Assembly: GCF_020215705.1 (NCBI RefSeq)
Contig: NZ_JAIWNB010000010.1
Location: forward strand, 248,001 to 312,000
Reading direction: 5' to 3'
Source: Nonomuraea aurantiaca
GTDB lineage: Bacteria; Actinomycetota; Actinomycetes; Streptosporangiales; Streptosporangiaceae
DNA length: 64,000 bases
Part shown: one piece after another, positions 25,690 through 34,090 of the stretch
Numbering within the stretch: position 1 is the stretch's first letter
Layout: every line of letters starts with the position of its first letter
Program-made: the position numbers and the translations under genes
Notes under the pieces: generated by a model
Databases searched by the model: none
Seen by the model: the letters and a program-made list of their open reading frames with translations, nothing else
What the model was told of the DNA's origin: nothing

Positions 25690-26001
25690 TTACTTCTCGA
25701 TGATCGCGAGAACGTCGCGGGCGGAGAGCACGAGGTACTCCTCGCCGCCGTACTTGACCTCAGTGCCGCCGTACTTGCTGTAGAGGACGATGTCGCCCTC
25801 AGCGACGTCGAGCGGAATACGCTTGTCGCCGTCCTCATCCCAGTTGCCCGGGCCCACCGCGAGGACCTTGCCCTCTTGCGGCTTCTCCTTGGCAGTGTCA
25901 GGAATGACCAGGCCGGAAGCGGTCGTCTGCTCGGCCTCAAGCGGCTGAACCACGATGCGGTCGCCGAGCGGCTTAACGGGAACCTTGGTGGCGGTCGTCA
26001 C
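25690..26001 (-). CDS. groES: Co-chaperonin GroES (10 kDa)
   Basis: A 103-aa GroES forming the heptameric lid of GroEL. The core KPLGDRIVVQPLEAEQTTASGLVIPD contains the mobile loop (TTASGLVIP) that contacts GroEL. EGDIVLYSKYGGTEVKYGGEEYLVL is the family C-terminal half. It is first in the groES-groEL1 operon. AGGGGAGG precedes the ATG by 5 nt. The promoter and CIRCE operator are directly upstream, so heat-shock control by HrcA is expected. Confidence 0.97.
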   Translation of the reverse strand: MTTATKVPVKPLGDRIVVQPLEAEQTTASGLVIPDTAKEKPQEGKVLAVGPGNWDEDGDKRIPLDVAEGDIVLYSKYGGTEVKYGGEEYLVLSARDVLAIIEK

Positions 26002-26090
26002 GATCGGACCTCCCCTTCAGATTTGAATGATCTAGAAGAGGCGACCAGCGGGGCCTGCCGTCGCGGGTGTCAGACCTGCCTCGTCGCACG

Positions 26091-26117
26091 TTGGCACTCT
26101 CAAGGGGAGAGTGCCAA
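26091..26117. promoter_or_regulatory. CIRCE element (HrcA operator)
   Basis: TTGGCACTC (26091-26099) and GAGTGCCAA (26109-26117) form the 9-N9-9 CIRCE palindrome. The only change from the consensus TTAGCACTC arm is A to G at position 3, compensated on the other arm. It sits immediately downstream of the -10 box of the groES promoter. Confidence 0.95.
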
Positions 26118-26122
26118 CAGGA

Positions 26123-26151
26123 AACATATGCAAGAGGGGCTTGACAGTCAA
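26123..26151 (-). promoter_or_regulatory. Vegetative promoter of groES-groEL1
   Basis: On the minus strand TTGACT (-35, 26151-26146) and TATGTT (-10, 26128-26123) are separated by exactly 17 bp. Transcription would begin at the CIRCE edge near 26116, so HrcA binding would block initiation. Confidence 0.85.
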
Positions 26152-26281
26152 CACGAACGCGTCTGCTCAGAGCGATAAGGCCCAAGAGCTTGCCCAAGGT
26201 TGAGGGTAATTGGGGTGACACGCACTGTTGACGCACGGGGGCAGGCCGGGGTGCGGCGGGGAGACGCTAACGTCGGGTGAC

Positions 26282-27478
26282 GTGGATCTCGACGCCTTCA
26301 CCGAGTTGCTCACCCCGCGCGGGCAGCGCGCACTCGCCGAGGCCGTCGAGGTGGTGGGAGCCGATCCGGTGGCCGCGGCGACGAGGCTGCGCAGGTCGTA
26401 CGACGCCGCCCTCACGTCGGCCGCGCTCACCCAGGCGGCGCTGCGCGAGCGCGCCAAGGCCAAGTTCGGCGCCGACGCGGCGCGCATGTACTTCACTCCG
26501 CACAGCCTGGAGCAGGCCACCCGGGCCGAGGTCGGCGCCCACCGGGCCCGCCGCCTGGCCGGCCCCGCCGGTGGGACCCGGGTCGTGGACGTCTGCTGCG
26601 GTATCGGCGGCGACTTCCTCGCCCTGGCCCGCGCCGGTTGCGTCGTGGACGCCGTGGACCTCGACCCGCTGACCGTCGCCGTCGCCAGGGCCAACGCAGA
26701 GGCGCTCGGGCTCGCGGATCGGGTCACCGTACGCGAGGCCGACGCGGCGACGGTCTCGCCGGAGGACTACGACTGGCTGTTCGCCGACCCCGCCCGCCGG
26801 ACGAACCGGGGCAGGACGTTCGACCCCATGGCCTACTCGCCGCCGTGGCCGGTCGTGCTCGACCTGGTCGCCAGGGCTGGGCGGGCCTGCCTGAAGGTGG
26901 CTCCGGGCATCCCGTACGAGTTCATCCCGGGCGAGGCCGAGGCCGAGTGGGTGTCGTACAAGGGCGAGGTGAAGGAGGCAGCCCTCTGGACCGGCACCGC
27001 AGAGGGATCGGTGGGGTCGGTGCGCCGGGCGACGTTGCTGCCCGGCGGAGAGACACTCATCGCCCGCGGGGCCGAGGCGCCGACCGGCCCCGTCGGTCGC
27101 TTCATGTACGAACCCGACGGGGCCGCGATCCGCGCGCACCTTGTCGGAGAGGTCGCCGAGATGGTCGGCGGCCGACTCCCCGACCCGATGATCGCCTACA
27201 TCACCGGCGACGAGCCGTTCGACACCCCATGGGCCGCGCGTTACGCGGTGGAAGAAGTGCTGCCCTTCTCGCTGAAGCGCCTCCGCGCCACCCTCCGCGA
27301 ACGGCAAATCGGAAATGTCATCATCAAGAAGCGAGCCTCGGCGGTCGACATCGAACGGCTCAGAAATGACCTGCGTCTTTCGGGTGACAAAACAGCGGTA
27401 ATCATGCTTACCCGAATCATGGATAAGCCTTCCGTCCTGATTTGTCACCCGTCCCCACCTGCACAAATGACAAAATAG
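26282..27478 (+). CDS. Class I SAM-dependent methyltransferase with THUMP-like C-terminal domain
   Basis: A 398-aa protein with an N-terminal helical region (1-95), a Rossmann methyltransferase core whose SAM motif I is VVDVCCGIGGDFLALA (residues 101-116), and ADPARRTNRGRTFDP near residue 160 in the place of the catalytic D/NPPY loop. The C-terminal domain (about 300-398, ending SGDKTAVIMLTRIMDKP) matches the THUMP-like domain described for this actinobacterial family. An RNA substrate is suspected but unproved. The GTG at 26282 was chosen by family N-terminus; no SD is visible. A TAACGT box 8 nt upstream makes a leaderless mRNA plausible. Confidence 0.82.
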   Translation: MDLDAFTELLTPRGQRALAEAVEVVGADPVAAATRLRRSYDAALTSAALTQAALRERAKAKFGADAARMYFTPHSLEQATRAEVGAHRARRLAGPAGGTRVVDVCCGIGGDFLALARAGCVVDAVDLDPLTVAVARANAEALGLADRVTVREADAATVSPEDYDWLFADPARRTNRGRTFDPMAYSPPWPVVLDLVARAGRACLKVAPGIPYEFIPGEAEAEWVSYKGEVKEAALWTGTAEGSVGSVRRATLLPGGETLIARGAEAPTGPVGRFMYEPDGAAIRAHLVGEVAEMVGGRLPDPMIAYITGDEPFDTPWAARYAVEEVLPFSLKRLRATLRERQIGNVIIKKRASAVDIERLRNDLRLSGDKTAVIMLTRIMDKPSVLICHPSPPAQMTK

Positions 27479-27657
27479 GACGTTCTCGGGACAACCCCGA
27501 TCTTTTATTTCGCTCCTGACGGACCTTGATCGAGCGGCTAAGGTGAGCACGCGGGAGTCCTTCCCCTTTGGCGGTTAGCCGCGTTCTCGTTTCATCTGCA
27601 AACCGGACCTGTCCCACCGCTGCGCGGCAGACCGTCGGCGAGCGAAGGAGCCTTTCG

Positions 27658-29547
27658 GTGGATCACTCCAACCACACCACCCTTCTACAGGCAGGCGGCG
27701 ATTCCGCCATCTCCGAAAGGATGCGGGACCTGCTCGCGCGTGCGTCCCAGGACCACGTCTACGAGCAGCGGACCCAGGGAGCCGTCCTCGACGAGATCCG
27801 CCAGCGCCTTGAGGGTATGGAGTGGCTGCTCCGGGAGGTTCGCGAGCGGGAGCTGGGGGGTCTGAGCGGCACGCTGGAGACGGTGAGCGGACGCCTTGAC
27901 GAGATCGCGGCCAAGCCGCCGATGTGGGCGGAGGGCCTGGCCCAGCATGTCGAGGCCGTACGCGACCACGTTGACGCCGTTGGCGAGCAGGTGGGCACCG
28001 TTGACGCGCATGTGGAGTCGGTTCACCAGCGGGTCGCGCCGGTGGCGGAGCTGCCGGGGCTCTGGGCCGAGGTCGGCACCGTCGGCGACAACGTGGACGA
28101 GGTGCTCAAGAAGCTGCAGGCGGTCCTCGACTTCACCGAGGGCATCACCAAGCGGATGAGCGACCTGGGCGTCAGGCTGGGCCACCTCAACACGGGCATG
28201 GAGGCCGCCGCGGGCCGCTTCAGCCGCATCGACAAGTCGCTCGCCGAGCTGACCGCCCGTACGGACCGCATCGAGGGCGCGCTGCTGGAGCTGCCCGACA
28301 GCTTCGACGGCAGGCTCACCGCCACCGCCGAGCGGGTGACCGAACAGCTGGACGGCAAGCTCGCCGCCAACGCCGAGCAGCTCGACGGCCGGCTCACCGC
28401 CGCCGCCCACCAGCTCGGCGGCAAGCTCACCGCGGCCACGGACCGGCTGGGTGCCCAGGTGGAGAGCGCCGAACAGCGCCTCTCCGAACGTCTCGGCGAG
28501 ACCGAAAACCTCCTGACCGGCTTGGACCAGCGGCTCACCGGCCGCCTCGACCGGACCGAGCAGAACCTGACCACGCACCTCGACAGGACCGAAAAGGGGC
28601 TCACCGCCCGTCTGGGCGAGTCCGAGCAGGGCCTGGCCGACCGCCTCGACGAGGCCGAGCAGGCGCTGACCGCCCGGCTCCTCGAAACAGGGCAGACCCT
28701 CACCGAACATCTCGACGACACCCACCAGAGCGCCACCAGCCGCCTCGGAGAGACCGAGCAGCGCCTGGCGGGCCGCCTCGACGAGGCCGAGCAGCGCGTG
28801 GCCGGGCGCCTGGACGGCGTCGACGGCAAGCTCCTCGACGTCCACGGCGCCCTCGACAGCCGGCTAGGCGGCGTCGACGAGCACCTAACCACGGTCAACG
28901 GCCACCTGACGACGGTGAGCGGCCACCTGACCACCGTGAACGGCCACCTGTCCCGCCACGACAACCGCTTCGACACGCTCGACGGCCGCGTCGACGGCCA
29001 CTTCATCCGGCTCGACGAACGCCTGGCCGCCGCCGACCGCCACCTCATCGACTCCGCCACCCGCAACGAGGGCCGCTTCAACCAGCTCGACAACGGCATG
29101 GACTCGCTCGACGAACGCCTGGGCGAGGTGGAGGAGCGGGTGACCACCCGCTTCGACGGTCTCGGCACCCAGCTCAGCGGCGTGGAGACCAACCTGACCG
29201 GCCTCGCCCAGCGCGCCGAGCAGGCCGGCGAGCACCTCGAAGCCGTCGACGACCGGATCGAGGCCGTCAACCAACGCATCGGCCAGCTGCCCGCGACGCT
29301 CAGCATCGGCGAGCGGGTGGGCGAGCTCCTCGACTCCCAGACCACCCACCAGGGCGAGCGCCTGGCCGCCGCCGCGGCGGTGCTCACGGAGCTGGTCGCG
29401 GCGCGCCCCGACCGCACCGAGCTCACCCAGACGGTGACCGACATCGTCGAGCCCGCCACCACCGACCTCACCAGGCGCCTGGGCGCTCTGGAGGAGACCA
29501 TGCTCGCCCTCGCCGAAGCCCTCCTCCGCCCTACGAGAAAAGACTGA
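27658..29547 (+). CDS. Large hendecad/heptad coiled-coil protein
   Basis: A 629-aa almost fully helical protein with no signal peptide, membrane segment or enzyme motif. Residues 1-60 are a short capping region. From about 60 to 600 the sequence is amphipathic coiled coil. Residues 296-383 consist of eight consecutive 11-residue repeats of the form RLDEAEQRLAG. Residues 409-429 are three heptads HLTTVxG. Eleven-residue repeats favour a right-handed or straight rod, or apolipoprotein-like surface helices. The GTG at 27658 has AAGGAG 7 nt upstream; an earlier frame start at 27568 lacks one. A cytoskeletal, scaffolding or membrane-surface role is possible, but no function can be assigned. Confidence 0.8.
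   Translation: MDHSNHTTLLQAGGDSAISERMRDLLARASQDHVYEQRTQGAVLDEIRQRLEGMEWLLREVRERELGGLSGTLETVSGRLDEIAAKPPMWAEGLAQHVEAVRDHVDAVGEQVGTVDAHVESVHQRVAPVAELPGLWAEVGTVGDNVDEVLKKLQAVLDFTEGITKRMSDLGVRLGHLNTGMEAAAGRFSRIDKSLAELTARTDRIEGALLELPDSFDGRLTATAERVTEQLDGKLAANAEQLDGRLTAAAHQLGGKLTAATDRLGAQVESAEQRLSERLGETENLLTGLDQRLTGRLDRTEQNLTTHLDRTEKGLTARLGESEQGLADRLDEAEQALTARLLETGQTLTEHLDDTHQSATSRLGETEQRLAGRLDEAEQRVAGRLDGVDGKLLDVHGALDSRLGGVDEHLTTVNGHLTTVSGHLTTVNGHLSRHDNRFDTLDGRVDGHFIRLDERLAAADRHLIDSATRNEGRFNQLDNGMDSLDERLGEVEERVTTRFDGLGTQLSGVETNLTGLAQRAEQAGEHLEAVDDRIEAVNQRIGQLPATLSIGERVGELLDSQTTHQGERLAAAAAVLTELVAARPDRTELTQTVTDIVEPATTDLTRRLGALEETMLALAEALLRPTRKD
28543..28806 (+). repeat. Eight diverged 33-bp (11-codon) repeats in the coiled-coil gene
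   Basis: Eight in-register units encode RLDRTEQNLTT, HLDRTEKGLTA, RLGESEQGLAD, RLDEAEQALTA, RLLETGQTLTE, HLDDTHQSATS, RLGETEQRLAG and RLDEAEQRVAG, showing growth by tandem duplication of an 11-codon unit. Confidence 0.85.
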
Positions 29548-29548
29548 G

Positions 29549-29901
29549 CTACCTGTCCGGCACCGCCAGGATCGCCGGCTTGTCCGGGCTGACCAGCGCG
29601 TAGAGCCGAGACAGCACCGCCGGCAGGTCGGCGAGGCTGCCGCCCGCCCTCGCCGCGAACGCCGCCCGCTCCAGGGGTGACAGCGTCTCCAGTACGACCA
29701 GCAGGCCCGTGGTGACGTTCTGAGCGGCTGTGACCGGGCAGTCGGCGGTCACCAGTGCTCGGGCAGGCACGGGCCGGTGTGGTCCTCTCTGGCGGCGCGC
29801 AGGCCACGCAGCCGCTCCAGGGACCGCCGGACAGCGATGCGGATCAGGTAGGCCCGCGGATTGCCCACCTGGGCCAGGTCGACACCGGCCCCCTCCAGGT
29901 C
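29549..29901 (-). pseudogene. Decayed SigJ-type ECF sigma factor gene
   Basis: Two frames on this strand together spell fragments of an ECF sigma factor of the SigJ type. DLAQVGNPRAYLIRIAVRRSLERLRGLRAAREDHTGPCLPE (about 29901-29752) is the end of region 2. After a frame change, TTGLLVVLETLSPLERAAF begins region 4. The HTH itself and nearly all of the SnoaL-like C-terminal domain are then missing. RLYALVSPDKPAILAVPDR resembles the family C-terminus (LVNPDKL-type). At least one frameshift, one internal deletion and loss of the 5' end are needed to explain it. It lies between the coiled-coil gene and the epimerase gene. Confidence 0.72.
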
Positions 29902-30056
29902 CCCCTGCGGTCTCCGGGAGACGGTTCCGGCCCACCGTAACGGGCATGTGGGCCACACGCGCAACGGGCACCTGGGCCACATGACAGCTCGGCATGTCAC
30001 ATCCGGCCCACCACGCATCCGTTGCAGGAGGACGCCACCGGACGACAAGGAGAGGC

Positions 30057-30980
30057 ATGAAGGTACTTCTGGCAGGAGCCACCGGCACCGTCGGCACCGA
30101 GCTGATCCCCCAGTTGCTCGCCGCCGGTCATGAGGTGATCGGCCTCACCCGTTCCGAGCGGGGTGCCGCCAAGCTGGCGGAGGCAGGCGCGACGGGCCTG
30201 GTCGCGGACATGATGGACCGCGACGCCCTGCTCGCCGCGGTGCGGGGTCACCGGGCCGACGCGGTGATGCACCAGGCGACGGCGATCACCGGTTTGCCGC
30301 TGTTCCACCGCCAGCTGTATCCGACGGGCGCGCTGCGCGACCGGGGCACGGCCAACCTGATCGCGGCCGCCAAGGAGATCGGCGCGCACCGCTTCGTCAC
30401 GCAGTCGTTCTTCCTCGGGTACGGCTACCGTGACCACGGCCCGGAGCCGGTGACCGAGGACCGGCCGTCCGCCGAGCCCGCCAAGGGCCCTTTCGGCGTG
30501 CACATGAGGTCGATGCGGGCCAACGAGGAGCAGGTGTTCAACACGCCGGGCATCGACGGCATCTCCCTGCGCTACGGCCTGTTCTACGGTCCCGAGGTGA
30601 CGACGCGGAAGATGATGGCCATGGCGCGGCGACGGATGCTGCCGGAAGTACACCCGGCCGGCGTCATCTCGCTCGTGCACGTCCATGACGCCGCCTCGGC
30701 CGCCGTCACCGCGCTCGACCGGGGCGGGGCCGGGCGGGCGTACAACATCGCTGACGACGAGCCGGTGAGCTTCGACGCATATGTCCGGGCACTGGCCGAG
30801 GCGGCGAAGGCACCCGCACCGCTGCGGGTGCCCGGCTCGCTGCTGAGGCCGACGCCGTACATCCACGCCTTCATGACCGGCGTGCGCATCCGGCTGTCCA
30901 GCGACCGCGCGAAACAGGAACTCGGCTGGACCCCCGCCTACCCCACCTATCGCACGGGGCTCACACGTGCACGGTCGTGA
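30057..30980 (+). CDS. NAD-dependent epimerase/dehydratase family protein
   Basis: A 307-aa extended-SDR protein. The Rossmann motif GATGTVG is at residues 7-13 and D50-M-M-D follows in the adenine-binding position. The AVMHQATAITG stretch and YNIADDEPVSFDAY near the C-terminus are typical of NAD-dependent epimerase/dehydratases. The usual YxxxK catalytic pair is not obvious: the corresponding region reads FLGYGYRDHG, so activity is uncertain. AAGGAG lies before the ATG at 30057. In many actinomycetes such genes accompany SigJ-type sigma genes, which fits the sigma pseudogene just upstream on the other strand. The 3' end overlaps tsaD by 20 bp. Confidence 0.84.
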   Translation: MKVLLAGATGTVGTELIPQLLAAGHEVIGLTRSERGAAKLAEAGATGLVADMMDRDALLAAVRGHRADAVMHQATAITGLPLFHRQLYPTGALRDRGTANLIAAAKEIGAHRFVTQSFFLGYGYRDHGPEPVTEDRPSAEPAKGPFGVHMRSMRANEEQVFNTPGIDGISLRYGLFYGPEVTTRKMMAMARRRMLPEVHPAGVISLVHVHDAASAAVTALDRGGAGRAYNIADDEPVSFDAYVRALAEAAKAPAPLRVPGSLLRPTPYIHAFMTGVRIRLSSDRAKQELGWTPAYPTYRTGLTRARS

Positions 30981-31992
30981 TCGGCATCGACGAGTCGGCG
31001 GGGATGTCCAGCGTCGACGGGGTGACGCCCGCGGCGACCAGGTCGGAGCCCAGGGCCGCGACCATCGCGCCGTTGTCGGTGCACAGTCCGGGACGGGGCA
31101 CGCGCAGGCGTACGCCCGCCGCGTCGCACCGCTCCTGGGCCAGGGCGCGCAGCCGGGAGTTGGCCGCGACACCCCCGCCGATCAGCAGGTCACGCACCTC
31201 GTACTTGCGGCAGGCCTGAAGCGCCTTGCGGGTCAGCACGTCGACCACGGCCTCCTGGAAGGATGCCGCCACGTCGGGTACGTGAATGGACTCGCCGGCC
31301 GACTCGCGGGCCTCGACCCAGCGCGCCACGGCGGTCTTCAGCCCGGAGAAGGAGAAGTCGAGCGTGCCGTCGTCGATCTTGCCCCGGGGGAAGGCGACGG
31401 CCGTGCCCGACCCGGAGGTGGCGGCCTTGTCGATGTGCGGGCCGCCGGGGAACGGCAGGCCCAGCACCCGCGCCACCTTGTCGAACGCCTCCCCGGCCGC
31501 GTCGTCGACGGTGGAGCCGAGCGAGATCACGTCCTCGGCCACGTCGGGCACGAGCAGCAGCGACGAGTGGCCGCCCGAGACCAGCAGGGCGATGCACGGT
31601 TTGGGCAGCGGGCCGTGTTCGAGCTGGTCGACGGCGACGTGGGCGGCCAGGTGGTTGACGCCGTAGAGGGGCACACCGAGGCCGAGCGAGTAGGACTTGG
31701 CCGCGGCGACGCCGACGAGCAGCGCCCCGGCCAGCCCAGGACCGGCGGTGACGGCGATCGCGTCGATGTCGGAGAACTTCAGCCCGGCCTGCGCCAGCGC
31801 GGCCTCCACCGTCGGCGTCATCGCCTCCAGATGGGCGCGCGAGGCGACCTCCGGCACGACGCCGCCGAACCTGGCGTGCTCTTCCATGCTGGAGGCGATC
31901 GTGTTGGCCAGCAGCGTGTGACCCCTGACGATGCCGATGCCGGTCTCGTCACAGGAGGTCTCGATACCCAGGACCAGGGGTGCGTCAGCCAT
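30961..31992 (-). CDS. tsaD: tRNA N6-adenosine threonylcarbamoyltransferase TsaD
   Basis: A 343-aa ASKHA-fold enzyme that transfers the threonylcarbamoyl group to A37 of ANN-decoding tRNAs, completing t6A. It has the family start LGIETSCDETGIGIV, the metal site GVNHLAAHVAVD, the nucleotide loops SGGHSSLLLV and LIGGGVAANSRL, and CTDNGAMVAALG near the end. Length is normal. It is the last gene of the tsaB-rimI-tsaD operon, overlapping rimI by 8 bp. The stop region overlaps the convergent epimerase gene. Confidence 0.97.
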   Translation of the reverse strand: MADAPLVLGIETSCDETGIGIVRGHTLLANTIASSMEEHARFGGVVPEVASRAHLEAMTPTVEAALAQAGLKFSDIDAIAVTAGPGLAGALLVGVAAAKSYSLGLGVPLYGVNHLAAHVAVDQLEHGPLPKPCIALLVSGGHSSLLLVPDVAEDVISLGSTVDDAAGEAFDKVARVLGLPFPGGPHIDKAATSGSGTAVAFPRGKIDDGTLDFSFSGLKTAVARWVEARESAGESIHVPDVAASFQEAVVDVLTRKALQACRKYEVRDLLIGGGVAANSRLRALAQERCDAAGVRLRVPRPGLCTDNGAMVAALGSDLVAAGVTPSTLDIPADSSMPITTVHV

Positions 31993-32452
31993 CCAGCTTC
32001 CTTCTCATCATGATCGCGTCGGTGCCGTCGTCGTAGTAGCGGCGGCGCCGGCCGATCACCTCGAACTCGAAGTGCTCGTAGACCCCCTGCGCCTGCGGAT
32101 TGTCGGCCCGCACCTCGAGGAAGATCTCCCGCACCGCGCGCCGGCCGGCCTCGGCCAGCAGCTCCGCCAGCATCGCGCCGCCGATGCCGGTGCCCTGGTG
32201 CGGCTGGACGACCGCGATGGTCTGGACGTCGGCCTGGTCGGCCGCGGCGGCCAGGCCCGCGTAGCCGACGATCTCCTGGCCGACGAGGGCCACCACGTAG
32301 TGCCTGGTGCGCGGCTGGTCGGCCAGCTCGCCACGGAGCATGGCCTCGCTCCACGCGTCGAGCGGGAACGTGTCGCGCTCGATCGCCATGACCGCCGGCA
32401 GGTCGGCCTCGGCCATCTGCCGGAGCCGCACGTCCACCTGCCTGCGCTTCAC
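31985..32452 (-). CDS. rimI: Ribosomal-protein-alanine N-acetyltransferase
   Basis: A 155-aa GNAT acetyltransferase expected to acetylate the N-terminal alanine of ribosomal protein S18. The acetyl-CoA loop is HQGTGIGGAML near residues 84-94, with the preceding strand VQTIAVVQP. ADNPQAQGVYEHFEFEVIGRRRRYYDDGTDAI is the typical RimI C-terminal half. It overlaps tsaB by 4 bp and tsaD by 8 bp, so it is tightly coupled in the t6A operon. Co-location of rimI with tsaB and tsaD is standard in actinobacteria and supports the RimI rather than a general GNAT call. Confidence 0.92.
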   Translation of the reverse strand: MKRRQVDVRLRQMAEADLPAVMAIERDTFPLDAWSEAMLRGELADQPRTRHYVVALVGQEIVGYAGLAAAADQADVQTIAVVQPHQGTGIGGAMLAELLAEAGRRAVREIFLEVRADNPQAQGVYEHFEFEVIGRRRRYYDDGTDAIMMRRKLDG

Positions 32453-33093
32453 GCCGTCACCCTCTTGGGGGCGCCGGGCACCACCGCGTCGGGCCGCCGC
32501 AGGTAGATCGGGCGCGGCGGGCCGAGCGGCTCCCCCGCCGCGATGCGCTCGGCCGCCAGGGCGGCCAGGAACCCGGCATAGGGGTACGGCGGTGCGTCGG
32601 ATTGCCCCAGGATGTCGGGGTAGAGCCCGGCACCGGCACCCACCACGGGCAGGCCCTCCACCGGCACCTCGGCGGGCCGGTCGACGAACGGCCCGTCGAG
32701 CCGGGTGCGGGCGTCGGAGTAGCGCGCCCAGAACACCTCCTTGCGCCGCGCGTCGGTGGCGACCAGGAACGGCTCGGCGAGCCCGCTGCCGTAGGCGACG
32801 GCGTCGAGGGTGCAGATGCCGTACGCGGGGACGGCCAGCGTGGTGGCGAGCCCCTGCGCGGTCATCAGCCCGACGCGCAGCCCGGTGTAGGGGCCCGGTC
32901 CGCTGCCCGCCACGACGGCGGTCACCTCGGACAGGGCCGCACCCGCCTCGCGCAGCACGGTCTCGACGGTGGGGATGAGCAGCTCACCGTGTCGTCGGGC
33001 GTCGATCGTCGTCGACTCGGCGAGCACTCGCCGCCCGTCGTGGAGCGCGGCTGTGACGGCGGGCGTCGCGGTATCAAAGGCCAGGACCAGCAC
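32449..33093 (-). CDS. tsaB: tRNA threonylcarbamoyladenosine biosynthesis protein TsaB
   Basis: A 214-aa ASKHA-fold partner of TsaD that lacks the metal-binding histidines and acts as the dimerisation scaffold of the TsaB-TsaD-TsaE complex. LVLAFDTATPAVTAAL at the start and VVAGSGPGPYTGLRVGLMTAQGLA at about 62-86 are diagnostic. It starts with GTG at 33093 and is coupled to rimI by a 4-bp overlap. A 40-bp tandem repeat separates it from the kinase-fold gene upstream. In many relatives tsaE lies directly before tsaB; here three other genes intervene. Confidence 0.94.
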   Translation of the reverse strand: MLVLAFDTATPAVTAALHDGRRVLAESTTIDARRHGELLIPTVETVLREAGAALSEVTAVVAGSGPGPYTGLRVGLMTAQGLATTLAVPAYGICTLDAVAYGSGLAEPFLVATDARRKEVFWARYSDARTRLDGPFVDRPAEVPVEGLPVVGAGAGLYPDILGQSDAPPYPYAGFLAALAAERIAAGEPLGPPRPIYLRRPDAVVPGAPKRVTA

Positions 33094-33120
33094 GACTGTT
33101 TAGCCTACCCGCCCGCCGGG

Positions 33121-33200
33121 TCACGCCCAGCCGGTGCGCTGTTTCCACCAGCCAAGAGAGTCACGCCCAGCGGGTGCGCTGTTTCAGCCAGTCAAGAGCC
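33121..33200 (-). repeat. 40-bp tandem duplication spanning the 3' end of the kinase-fold gene
   Basis: Units 33121-33160 and 33161-33200 both begin TCACGCCCAGC and share GGTGCGCTGTTTC. The distal unit contains the last 12 codons and stop of the kinase-fold gene (LDWLKQRTRWA). The proximal unit, past the stop, would encode LGWWKQRTGWA plus the same stop in the matching phase. It is thus a duplicated gene terminus. Confidence 0.85.
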
Positions 33201-34090
33201 ACGACGCCCTGCGCCCGCTGGAACGCCCTGACCGTGGGCAGGCCGGGTGGCGGCGGCTGCCGGCCCTGCCGTACCAGGTAGCCGGAGATCGCGGCGATCA
33301 CCGCCGTGGCGGCGGGATCGGGGTCGGGGAAGAGCTCCTGCGGTGGCGGCCCGTCCTGCATGGCGACCGAGGGCAGCATGCCGAGGGAGTCGAACCAGGC
33401 CGCGCCGACGCAGGCCCATGGCCAGTCGACCACGTAGACGCGCTCGTCGGTGAGCAGCAGGTTGTCGGCCCGCAGGTCGGCGTGGAGCAGCGTGTCGCCT
33501 GCGGCGGCCGCGGCCCAGCCGGACTCCAGCTCGGCCAGCGCGCCGAGGTGGCGCAGCGCCCACGGATCGAGACCGGTGGTGTCCTCCCCGAGCAGCCTGC
33601 GCCAGCCCCGGAACGCCTCGCCGAACACCTCCGCGACCGGCGGCGCCTCGATCGGCGCGGGCGTGAGCGCGGCCGACATGCGCCGAACCGCCGCCAGCAC
33701 CCGGTCGAGTTCGGCGCGGCGCCAGGGCAGCTCGGGGTGGCGGCCCTCGATGTCCTCGAAGACCAGCACCACCCAGCCCTCGGTCTCGAAGGAGGTCAGC
33801 AGCCGCGGCGCGGGCACGGACTCGGGAAGGGCGGCGGCGATTCCGCGTTCGGCCTGGTAGATGCGGACACTGTCGGGGTTCGGCTCCGGGCCGACGGCCT
33901 TGACGAAGACGCGCCGGCCGTTCGCGGCACGCAGCCGTGCGGCCGCCGCGGGCGAGAACCCGCCCGGCTGCGTCACGGCCTCGGTCACGGGGGCGCCGAG
34001 GAACTCCTCGACGGCCGCGCGGGCCGCCGGATGCACCTCCGGCCAGGGAACGCGCGCGCCCGACGCGGGCGGATGGGTCTGCTCGCTCAC
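33161..34090 (-). CDS. Aminoglycoside phosphotransferase-family (APH) kinase-fold protein
   Basis: A 309-aa protein-kinase-like fold. VFVKAVG near residue 60 carries the ATP-binding Lys. LLHADLRADNLLL near residue 200 is the catalytic loop (HxDxxxxN). VVDWPWACVG near 220 replaces the metal-binding DFG/IDW motif. Members phosphorylate small molecules such as aminoglycosides, choline or homoserine; resistance cannot be inferred. The GTG at 34090 overlaps the sortase stop (GTGA), so it is the last of a lipoprotein-like / sortase / kinase trio. Its 3' end is tandemly duplicated. Confidence 0.82.
   Translation of the reverse strand: MSEQTHPPASGARVPWPEVHPAARAAVEEFLGAPVTEAVTQPGGFSPAAAARLRAANGRRVFVKAVGPEPNPDSVRIYQAERGIAAALPESVPAPRLLTSFETEGWVVLVFEDIEGRHPELPWRRAELDRVLAAVRRMSAALTPAPIEAPPVAEVFGEAFRGWRRLLGEDTTGLDPWALRHLGALAELESGWAAAAAGDTLLHADLRADNLLLTDERVYVVDWPWACVGAAWFDSLGMLPSVAMQDGPPPQELFPDPDPAATAVIAAISGYLVRQGRQPPPPGLPTVRAFQRAQGVVALDWLKQRTRWA

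Noticed and set aside
27658..29547. Phage tail tape-measure protein
   Set aside because: No neighbouring phage genes, no membrane segments, and an SD-driven single gene in chromosomal context.
28023..29807. 594-codon minus-strand frame opposite the coiled-coil gene
   Set aside because: Ser/Arg-rich shadow of the repeat sequence. The plus frame has an SD, heptad/hendecad order and proper codon bias.
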